Below, piece after piece: positions 1 through 5,230 of a DNA stretch of 8,087 nt; positions within the stretch are counted from its first letter, which is position 1, and every line of letters begins with the position of its first letter. Source of the stretch: Planctomycetota bacterium. Its GTDB lineage: Bacteria; Planctomycetota; Phycisphaerae; Tepidisphaerales; Tepidisphaeraceae. The DNA is taken from contig JAKORQ010000176.1 of NCBI GenBank assembly GCA_029777755.1, forward strand, positions 1 through 8,087, written 5' to 3'. Position numbers and translations under genes: made by a program. The notes beneath the pieces were generated by a model, which made no database searches, was not told the DNA's origin, and was given only the letters and a program-made list of their open reading frames with translations.

Positions 1-4
1 AGTG

Positions 5-1048
5 ATGGCATTGGCGAAGAGGTTTGCAGACAACCCACTGCTCACGCCCGCGGATGTCCCGCCGACTCGTGATGACTTTGTCGTGGAAGTGCTGCTCAAC
101 CCGGGAGTCTTCCGATGGCATGGGAAGACGGGCCTGCTGATGCGGGTCTGCGAACGCCCCCCGCAGGAGAAGGGTTGGATCTCCCTGCCCATCCTCGATC
201 CGCAGGCATATGGCGGCATCCGCATCCACCGCTTCAGGTCCGATGATCCCAAGCTGAAGGCGGACGATCCCCGGGTGATCCATTACGATGGCGAGCCTTA
301 CCTCACCACTCTCTCCCACCTGCGCCTGGCGTGGAGTGAGGATGGGCATCAATTCACGGTGGAGAAACAGCCGGCTCTCATCGGGGAGGACCCGCTGGAA
401 AGCTACGGCATCGAGGACGCCCGCGTCAGCCTGCTGGATGGGCAATACCTGATAACCTACAGCATGGTTTCGTCGTCCGGAGTGGGTGTGGGATTGGTCA
501 GCACGCGCGACTGGAAGAGCTATCGCCGCCACGGCATGATCCTTCCGCCGGCCAACAAGGATGCCGCCATCTTCGAGCAGAAGGTTGGCGGGAAATACCT
601 GATCTTGCATCGTCCATCCGGAGTGAACATCGGCGGCAATTATATCTGGCTCGCCAGTTCGCCGGACCTGCGGCACTGGGGGGAGCACCGGTGCCTCATG
701 CACACCCGCCGGGGAATGTGGGATTCGCAGCGCATCGGCGCTGGGGCCGCCCCGATCGCCACTTCGCGCGGTTTCCTTGAGATCTACCATGGCGCCGACA
801 ACAGCCATCGCTACTGCCTGGGTACGATGCTGCTGGATGGAGATGATCCCACCAGGCTAATTGGCCGCAGTGAGAAACCGATCCTGGAGCCGGAGGAGGA
901 GTACGAGAAGCGGGGGTTCTTCGGCAACGTGGTCTTCACCAATGGCCACATCGTGGATGGCGATGTCCTAACCGTGTACTACGGGGCGGCCGATTCGGTC
1001 ATCTGCGCAGCCCAGTTCTCGATAGACGAGCTTCTCAAGTCGCTATAG
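5..1048 (+). CDS. GH130 family beta-mannoside phosphorylase/hydrolase
   Basis: This is a glycoside hydrolase family 130 protein, a five-bladed beta-propeller family that phosphorolyses, or in some subgroups hydrolyses, beta-1,4- or beta-1,2-linked mannosides in the cytoplasm or periplasm. Family signatures seen in order: NPLLTPADVPP near residue 10, LLNPG near 31, DDPRV near 88, GIEDARV at about 136-142 (Asp139 is the likely catalytic acid), NKDAAIF near 185, WDSQRIGAGAAPI at about 240-252 and IYHGAD at about 261. At 347 residues it is about full family length, and I see no signal peptide. ATG at 5 is preceded directly by an in-frame GTG at 2; the window edge hides any further upstream start or SD, so the N-terminus could be slightly longer. 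Substrate and phosphorylase-versus-hydrolase activity cannot be told here; they depend on phosphate-binding residues that need alignment. No mannan-utilisation neighbours are visible. Confidence 0.9.
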   Translation: MALAKRFADNPLLTPADVPPTRDDFVVEVLLNPGVFRWHGKTGLLMRVCERPPQEKGWISLPILDPQAYGGIRIHRFRSDDPKLKADDPRVIHYDGEPYLTTLSHLRLAWSEDGHQFTVEKQPALIGEDPLESYGIEDARVSLLDGQYLITYSMVSSSGVGVGLVSTRDWKSYRRHGMILPPANKDAAIFEQKVGGKYLILHRPSGVNIGGNYIWLASSPDLRHWGEHRCLMHTRRGMWDSQRIGAGAAPIATSRGFLEIYHGADNSHRYCLGTMLLDGDDPTRLIGRSEKPILEPEEEYEKRGFFGNVVFTNGHIVDGDVLTVYYGAADSVICAAQFSIDELLKSL

Positions 1049-1185
1049 CAGTTCCACCCAAAATGGAGCGGGCGGTCCTCCGCCCGCGCGAGGCATGGTG
1101 ATCCTCGACGGGGATGTGCTTCAAGACCAAAGGCGAACGCAGGATCAGTAGAGCAGTTCCACTGCGTGCGGTAAGGTGATCCTCG
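1048..1185. repeat. Two copies of a split direct repeat
   Basis: GCAGTTCCAC occurs at 1048-1057 and 1153-1162, and each copy is followed by GGTGATCCTCG, at 1097-1107 and 1175-1185. The two blocks are 39 nt apart in the first copy and 12 nt apart in the second. The difference is largely accounted for by the GC-rich hairpin lying inside the first copy. The pattern looks like a duplicated intergenic element, one copy interrupted by a palindrome. Confidence 0.6.
1068..1087 (+). terminator. GC-rich hairpin downstream of the GH130 gene
   Basis: Perfect 8-bp arms GCGGGCGG and CCGCCCGC surround a 4-nt TCCT loop, starting 20 nt after the GH130 stop. It would fold very stably in RNA. No T-tract follows on the plus strand, so it is not a classical intrinsic terminator; on the minus strand the tail contains TTTT. 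It may be a U-less terminator, a 3'-end stabiliser or a dispersed palindromic repeat. Confidence 0.4.
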
Positions 1186-1366
1186 TCAAACATGCACGAT
1201 CAGAGCCACAGAAAACGGGCGACGTGCATACCTCCACCACGAAGTAGCGAGGCAAGCGCCAGCCTCTCGATGCCCGTCAGCGCCAGTAGATAGACTTCTG
1301 CCGATTCGAAGTCCCGTGGCTTGAGGACAAGCCGATCCACTTTCTGTAGAGCATCGCTATAGGACG
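1186..1366. other. Intergenic remainder with a short minus-strand open frame
   Basis: No recognised gene. On the minus strand a frame is open from before the M16 stop down to TGA at 1200-1202; counted from GTG at 1340 it gives 46 codons (VDRLVLKPRDFESAEVYLLA, continuing to FLWL). It has no clear SD and no ATG at a sensible place, and I do not recognise the peptide. A 7-bp inverted repeat (ATGCACG 1192-1198, CGTGCAT 1223-1229) is also present. It could be a gene remnant or chance. Confidence 0.25.
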
Positions 1367-2593
1367 CTATCCACGCTTGGGCCCGAGCGTCACCACCGTC
1401 ATCGGCTTGAGCGGGAAGTCGCGCGCCAGAGACTTAATCTCATCGACTGACACCGAGATCAGACGCTGCATCTCCTCCTCGAGCGGCCGGTACTTTTTAG
1501 TGTATATCCATTGCGATGCGATGGAGCGCATGCGCCCGATCGGTACCTCGCTCTGCAGAACCAGTTGGCTGGCGATTTTGTTGCGGGCCTGGGTGATCTC
1601 CGCCTCGGTGATGTCATCTCCCACGCGCTGAAGCTCACGCTCCAGGATGTCCATGACCTGGTCGGTCCGCGCGGGGTCGTTCACCAGAGAGAAGTAATAG
1701 CTGCCGCAGCGATCGTGCGGATAGAAGCCGAAGTCAGCTTCCTCAGCCATGGCGTTGTCCACCAGGGCCCAGTAGAGGCGCGAGCCATTGGCGTCGCCGA
1801 CGACGTCCGAGAGGATACGGGCCGCGTAGCGGCGTTCATCCTGCGCCGCCGGCCCGGGAAGCAATCCCATCGTGTACTGGCGATTGAGCTTGGGATCGTC
1901 AACCGACCTGCTGCGGCGCTTGTACACGGGGGCGGGCTGATCCCTGCGGGCGTCGACGGTTGGCCAGTTACCGCAGTATTTCTCCACCAGTGCAACGATC
2001 TGCTGGAAGTCGAAGCGGCCCGCGACAGAGATGACCATGTTGCCCGGGCCGTAGCGGCGGGCGAAATACTCGGCCATCTGCTCACGCTTCAGCTCAGTGA
2101 TCGACTCGGCCGTGCCCAGCACGCTCATGCTCAGGGGGTGGTCGCCGAAATGTTCCTCCATGACCTTCTCGTAGACCCGGTGCGTCGGGTCGTCGAGATA
2201 CATGGCAATCTCCTCGAGGATCACCTTCTTCTCGGTGTCAAAATCCTCCTGCCGCAGGGCCGGGCGCAGCAGATGAGACAGGTGCTCGATGGCCCGCTCG
2301 GTGAACTCAGGAAGGACGTTGGCGTAATAGGCGGTCATCTCCTGGGTGGTGAAGGCGTTATAGCGGGCGCCGAGCTCGTCGAAGATGCGGTTGACGTCTT
2401 CCCAGGTGTACTTGTCGGAGCCCTTGAATATCATGTGCTCAAGGAAATGCGAGCAGCCATTGATCTCCGGGCTTTCATCGCGGGCCCCGGTGGCGACGAA
2501 GATGCCTATCGCGATAGAGTGCGAGTTCTCATTCGATTCGGCAATGATATCGAGCTTGTTGGGGAGCTGCTGGTAGTAAAACTTTGAAGCCAT
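1367..2593 (-). CDS. M16B family zinc metallopeptidase (processing-peptidase-like)
   Basis: Single-unit M16 peptidase of 408 residues, the usual size for M16B subunits, which pair to form a clamshell that degrades or processes peptides. The inverted zinc motif is HFLEH (His49, Glu52, His53), and Glu128 in VILEEI is the probable third zinc ligand. The C-terminal M16 domain (about 180-390) has GDANGSRLYWALVD where most M16B proteins have G..S.L...LRE..GLAY, so the usual Arg/Tyr pair is not evident. Start: ATG at 2593, with AAGGG about 4 nt upstream and family homology beginning at once (FYYQQLPNKLDIIAE). An ORF extension to 2710 is rejected because it adds 39 non-family residues through a hairpin-rich intergenic stretch. 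No signal peptide. It lies 130 nt downstream of the amidohydrolase gene on the same strand, perhaps with its own promoter. Physiological substrate unknown. Confidence 0.93.
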   Translation of the reverse strand: MASKFYYQQLPNKLDIIAESNENSHSIAIGIFVATGARDESPEINGCSHFLEHMIFKGSDKYTWEDVNRIFDELGARYNAFTTQEMTAYYANVLPEFTERAIEHLSHLLRPALRQEDFDTEKKVILEEIAMYLDDPTHRVYEKVMEEHFGDHPLSMSVLGTAESITELKREQMAEYFARRYGPGNMVISVAGRFDFQQIVALVEKYCGNWPTVDARRDQPAPVYKRRSRSVDDPKLNRQYTMGLLPGPAAQDERRYAARILSDVVGDANGSRLYWALVDNAMAEEADFGFYPHDRCGSYYFSLVNDPARTDQVMDILERELQRVGDDITEAEITQARNKIASQLVLQSEVPIGRMRSIASQWIYTKKYRPLEEEMQRLISVSVDEIKSLARDFPLKPMTVVTLGPKRG

Positions 2594-2640
2594 TTTTCCC
2601 TTGTGATTCGAACGGCCGCCCTCGGGCGACCTGACGCATG

Positions 2641-2646
2641 ATTTTA
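2641..2646 (-). promoter_or_regulatory. Possible -10 element for the M16 peptidase gene
   Basis: TAAAAT on the minus strand, 47 nt before the ATG, would give a leader of about 40 nt. No convincing -35 hexamer is found 16-18 nt upstream, so this is a weak call. Confidence 0.25.
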
Positions 2647-2653
2647 GCTTGGC

Positions 2654-2694
2654 AGGCTGCCATGCAGCCTCATCCATATTGCCCGCAAGCGGGC
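2654..2694 (-). terminator. Two hairpins between amidohydrolase and M16 genes
   Basis: In the 130-nt gap, AGGCTGC/GCAGCCT (2654-2660 and 2664-2670, 3-nt loop) and GCCCGC/GCGGGC (2681-2686 and 2689-2694) can each form a tight stem. The second begins about 30 nt after the amidohydrolase stop. Neither has a U-tract, so they may attenuate or stabilise rather than terminate. Confidence 0.35.
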
Positions 2695-2723
2695 CAAGAG
2701 GATGCCGCATATCGGAAGCGAGG

Positions 2724-3719
2724 TCAATCCAGCCAGCCGGTTGCCACTCCCACCGACTTCAGGTAGCGAACGGCGTTGTCGTGATACAGCTTCTGTAGCA
2801 CGTCATCCGGCAATGCCAGCCCGCGCAGCGTAGGTTGGGCATCCGGCGGGCAATCGGCGTCAAAGATGGGGCTTTCGCCGATGTAGGCGGTCTCCCACAT
2901 TTTCCGCTGTACCCAGAAACGCGAGGCATAGAAATCGTACCCCCGCGTATCGCCGGAGACCTGGTCTGAGCCAAAGATGATGCGATCCTGGTACTCGATC
3001 ATGAACTCGCGGGCCGCATCCCGCTGGGCCGACAGGCAGCGGGCGATCCACTTGGTCGCCGAGCAGTCGAGGCTGACATTCGGGTAACGGTCGAGGATCC
3101 GCCGCAGGTGGTCCAGGTCCTCCGGGTGGCCGCCCATGTGGGCGCCGATCCACGGGACATCCGGATACTGCTGAAGGACGATTTCCCATGCGGCGTAGTG
3201 CTGCTCGCGCGTGCCGTATTTTGCAGTGTCGGCATACTTGCCCTGGTACCAGGTATCGGGATCGCCCACGTGGGTCATGATCCCCATCCCGCGTGCCACA
3301 ACTTCGTCGAATACCGGCTTGAGGCGAGGGGAATCCAGCGACCATCCCCGGCGGAACATCGTCTCCGGGGCGCAATGAAACTTCACGATCCGGCTGCCCA
3401 GGTTATAGAACCCATCGATCCGGCGGAGATAGTCGTCAACCGGGTCGGCCGGCGTCTGGTACCAGGAGGGAACCGCAATATAGATCAGGCGATGCCCGTA
3501 ATCCCGGTGAAGCGAGAGAACCTCCTCAAGCTGCAGCATCGAGGCAAATACATCGATGCCGAAATGATCGGCCGCCGCAAACCAGTCGGGGGCATGGCGC
3601 GCACTCAGCAGGTGCGTGTGGAAATCGATCACTTTGCCCCGGACCTTCGGGCGGGGTATGGGTTTGCGGTAATCGAGATTGATGCGGTTGTACTCCGGCG
3701 GGGCCGATGTTTCGTTCAT
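2724..3719 (-). CDS. Amidohydrolase family 2 metal-dependent hydrolase
   Basis: A 331-residue TIM-barrel hydrolase/decarboxylase-type protein of the amidohydrolase_2 family. Metal and active-site residues are visible: DFHTH (His34, His36) at the end of strand 1, KFH near 113-115, MTHVGDP (His150), GAHMGGHPED (His194, His198) and FGSDQ (Asp252). The C-terminal LYHDNAVRYL segment is also typical. Members cleave or decarboxylate diverse substrates, and none can be assigned here. No signal peptide, so probably cytoplasmic. Start: ATG at 3719, preceded by GAGAGGGGAAAA. The open frame runs back to 4085 but would overlap the asd 3' end and its terminator with low-complexity Ser/Cys/Arg-rich sequence, so that extension is rejected. 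The SD lies inside a long hairpin (separate entry), which suggests translational control or an operator. The asd terminator upstream implies independent transcription. Confidence 0.92.
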   Translation of the reverse strand: MNETSAPPEYNRINLDYRKPIPRPKVRGKVIDFHTHLLSARHAPDWFAAADHFGIDVFASMLQLEEVLSLHRDYGHRLIYIAVPSWYQTPADPVDDYLRRIDGFYNLGSRIVKFHCAPETMFRRGWSLDSPRLKPVFDEVVARGMGIMTHVGDPDTWYQGKYADTAKYGTREQHYAAWEIVLQQYPDVPWIGAHMGGHPEDLDHLRRILDRYPNVSLDCSATKWIARCLSAQRDAAREFMIEYQDRIIFGSDQVSGDTRGYDFYASRFWVQRKMWETAYIGESPIFDADCPPDAQPTLRGLALPDDVLQKLYHDNAVRYLKSVGVATGWLD

Positions 3720-3722
3720 GCA

Positions 3723-3763
3723 ATTTTCCCCTCTCCGCACAACGTCGCGGAGAAAGGGAAAAT
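3723..3763 (-). promoter_or_regulatory. Hairpin enclosing the amidohydrolase ribosome-binding site
   Basis: Arms at 3723-3738 and 3747-3763 pair over 8 bp (ATTTTCCC with GGGAAAAT) and 7 bp (TCTCCGC with GCGGAGA), separated by one small C versus TT asymmetry, around an 8-nt loop. In the mRNA the 3' arm carries the purine-rich SD and ends 3 nt before the ATG, so the folded form would hide the ribosome-binding site. The same dyad in DNA could be a repressor operator. Confidence 0.6.
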
Positions 3764-3853
3764 GTATCTGCTGGCGGTCAATACTTCCAGCCGGTAGTCC
3801 CACGCCGGTCCCCTGGTACGTGTCATTGGTCACCCGAGAGGTTGATAGGCATG

Positions 3854-3876
3854 GTCCGGGCAGGGGAGTCCGGGCA
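3854..3876. repeat. Tandem 9-mer direct repeat
   Basis: GTCCGGGCA occurs at 3854-3862 and 3868-3876, a 14-nt period, between the asd terminator and the amidohydrolase leader. It could be a pair of half-sites for a regulator of the amidohydrolase gene. Otherwise this 170-nt gap holds no gene. Confidence 0.45.
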
Positions 3877-3889
3877 TGACTCAGGCACG

Positions 3890-3921
3890 AAAGAAGCCCG
3901 CAGAAGTTTACTCTGCGGGCT
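3890..3921 (-). terminator. Intrinsic terminator of asd
   Basis: Perfect 10-bp stem AGCCCGCAGA (3895-3904) with TCTGCGGGCT (3912-3921) and a 7-nt loop, starting 25 nt after the asd stop. On the minus strand it is followed by TCTTTC; on the plus strand the last stem T runs into a short TT. This is the best terminator in the window and separates asd from the amidohydrolase gene. Confidence 0.85.
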
Positions 3922-3945
3922 TTGCAAAAGGCTTCTCTACAGAGC

Positions 3946-4950
3946 TTACTTGAGCAGCAGCTCGGCGATCTGCACGGCGTTGGTGGCAGCGCCCTTGCGC
4001 AACTGGTCACCCGCGACGAACATGTCGATGCCGCGACCATCCTCCAGGCTGATGTCCTGGCGGATGCGGCCGACGAACACGTCATCCTGGTGGCTCGCTT
4101 CCAGCGGCATGGGGAAGTGGCTGGTTTCCGGACAGTCCACGATCTTCACGCCAGGGGCGCTGGCGAGAATCTGCTTCACCTCTTCCGGGGTGATGGGCGA
4201 CTCGAACTCGGCGTTGATGCTCTCGCAGTGCGCCCGCGGAACCGGCACACGCACGCAGGTCGCGGTGATGGCGATCTTCGCGTCGCCGAAGATCTTGCGC
4301 GTTTCCTTGACCATCTTGTTCTCTTCCTCGTTGTAGCCGTTGTCGAGAATCGAGGAGTTGTGCGAGAAGACGTTGTTGACGATCTGGTGGGGGAACTTCT
4401 TCTTCTGGATCGGCTGGCCGTTGACGTACGCGCGCATCTGCTCATCCAGTTCCCACAGTCCCCATGCTCCCGCGCCGGATACCGCCTGGTAGGTGGAGAC
4501 CACCAGTCGCTTGATCCTGTTCTTCCTGTAGAGCGGGAAGATCGGGACGTTCATGATGATGGTTGAGCAGTTGGGGTTGGCGATGATCCCCTTGTGGTTC
4601 TTCACCGCCTCGGGATTGACCTCCGGCACCACCAGCGGCACATCGTCAGTCATGCGGAACGCGGAGGAGTTGTCGACGACAACCGCGCCGGCCGCCGCAG
4701 CCGCCGGGGCGAACTCCTTCGATGTTGAACCACCGGCGGAGAACAGGGCGATCTCCACACCCTTGAAGCTGTCTTTCGTCAGTTCCTCGACCGTGAACTT
4801 CTCGCCCTTGAACTCGATCGTCTTGCCGGCCGAGCGGGCCGACGCGAGCAGCTTGAGGTTCTTGATCGGGAAATTGCGCTCCGCGAGCACGGTCATGAAT
4901 TCAGTGCCAACCGCGCCGGTCGCGCCGACGACAGCAAGATTTACCGCCAT
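3946..4950 (-). CDS. asd: Aspartate-semialdehyde dehydrogenase
   Basis: Reduces L-aspartyl-4-phosphate to aspartate 4-semialdehyde with NADPH, the branch point to lysine/diaminopimelate, threonine and methionine; cytoplasmic. At 334 residues it is full length for the shorter class of this family. Visible features: NADP-binding GATGAVG (residues 9-15), SAGGS (71-75), NPNCST with nucleophile Cys128, YQAVSGAG with Gln155, CVRVPV with Arg234, the catalytic-base candidate His241 and HQDDVFVGRIR (287-297). All expected catalytic residues are present. ATG at 4950 has AGGAG 10 nt upstream, slightly long spacing. A perfect inverted repeat directly abuts that SD, and a strong terminator follows the stop, so asd appears to be its own transcription unit, possibly with some read-through from the lipoprotein gene 280 nt upstream. 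Confidence 0.97.
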   Translation of the reverse strand: MAVNLAVVGATGAVGTEFMTVLAERNFPIKNLKLLASARSAGKTIEFKGEKFTVEELTKDSFKGVEIALFSAGGSTSKEFAPAAAAAGAVVVDNSSAFRMTDDVPLVVPEVNPEAVKNHKGIIANPNCSTIIMNVPIFPLYRKNRIKRLVVSTYQAVSGAGAWGLWELDEQMRAYVNGQPIQKKKFPHQIVNNVFSHNSSILDNGYNEEENKMVKETRKIFGDAKIAITATCVRVPVPRAHCESINAEFESPITPEEVKQILASAPGVKIVDCPETSHFPMPLEASHQDDVFVGRIRQDISLEDGRGIDMFVAGDQLRKGAATNAVQIAELLLK

Positions 4951-4960
4951 GGGTTCGTAT

Positions 4961-5006
4961 CTCCTGTGCCTTGGTTCGATTTATCTACTGCGGCTGACCA
5001 AGGCAC
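4961..5006 (-). promoter_or_regulatory. asd leader inverted repeat plus SD
   Basis: GTGCCTTGGT (4966-4975) and ACCAAGGCAC (4997-5006) form a perfect 10-bp inverted repeat with a 21-nt spacer. On the minus strand the promoter-distal arm runs straight into the SD AGGAG (4965-4961). It may be a leader stem modulating ribosome access or a regulator-binding dyad. It is too short for a lysine riboswitch. Confidence 0.55.
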
Positions 5007-5068
5007 CTATACAAAATCAGCCACAGACATGACAGACGGGCTTAGCAGGTCTTCGCATGGGCAAGGTA

Positions 5069-5093
5069 AGACGTCTCACTGGAGGAAACGTCT
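5069..5093. other. Hairpin in the asd-lipoprotein intergenic region
   Basis: AGACGT (5069-5074) pairs with ACGTCT (5088-5093). CTC (5075-5077) can pair with GAG (5082-5084), extending the stem with a 3-nt bulge. It lies about 140 nt past the lipoprotein stop, with no T-tract. It may be a weak transcript end or a leader structure; function unclear. Confidence 0.4.
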
Positions 5094-5111
5094 GCCTAGC
5101 CCTGGCGTTTG

Positions 5112-5139
5112 ACCTTCGTGCTCGTCGTGTTCATCCGTG
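5112..5139 (-). repeat. Degenerate 9-10 nt tandem repeat (CACGRNGA type)
   Basis: Read on the minus strand the stretch is CACGGATGAA, CACGACGAG and CACGAAGGT: three consecutive units sharing CACGRNG. Similar CACGGATGAA-type runs are, from memory, common in intergenic DNA of Planctomycetes and relatives. The rest of the 4951-5230 gap shows no gene; a further 6-bp stem (GGTCGG 5150-5155, CCGACC 5165-5170) lies nearby. Confidence 0.5.
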
Positions 5140-5230
5140 GCCTTCACCTGGTCGGAGACCATCACCGACCGTTTAGTCCGGATATTGTGCGCGCTGGCGA
5201 GCGTTTGGGCAATACCGGCGGGTTTTGCGC

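Noticed and set aside
1511..2587. Plus-strand 358-codon open frame
   Set aside because: It is antisense to the M16 gene, has His/Val/Arg-rich composition without domains, and the opposite strand encodes an unmistakable zinc peptidase.
2594..2710. Longer N-terminus for the M16 peptidase
   Set aside because: The added residues do not resemble a signal peptide or family sequence and cross two hairpins; ATG 2593 has an SD-like AAGGG.
3108..3797. Plus-strand 229-codon frame
   Set aside because: Antisense shadow of the amidohydrolase gene, created by GC-rich third positions.
3720..4085. Upstream extension of the amidohydrolase reading frame
   Set aside because: It would overlap the asd 3' end, terminator and SD hairpin, and reads as Ser/Cys/Arg-rich noise; family homology begins only after the ATG at 3719.
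3922..4566. Plus-strand 214-codon frame
   Set aside because: Antisense shadow of asd; the apparent Asp/Val/Leu-rich protein has no motif.
5150..5170. GGTCGG/CCGACC stem as lipoprotein terminator
   Set aside because: Only 6 bp with a 9-nt loop and no T-tract on the minus strand.
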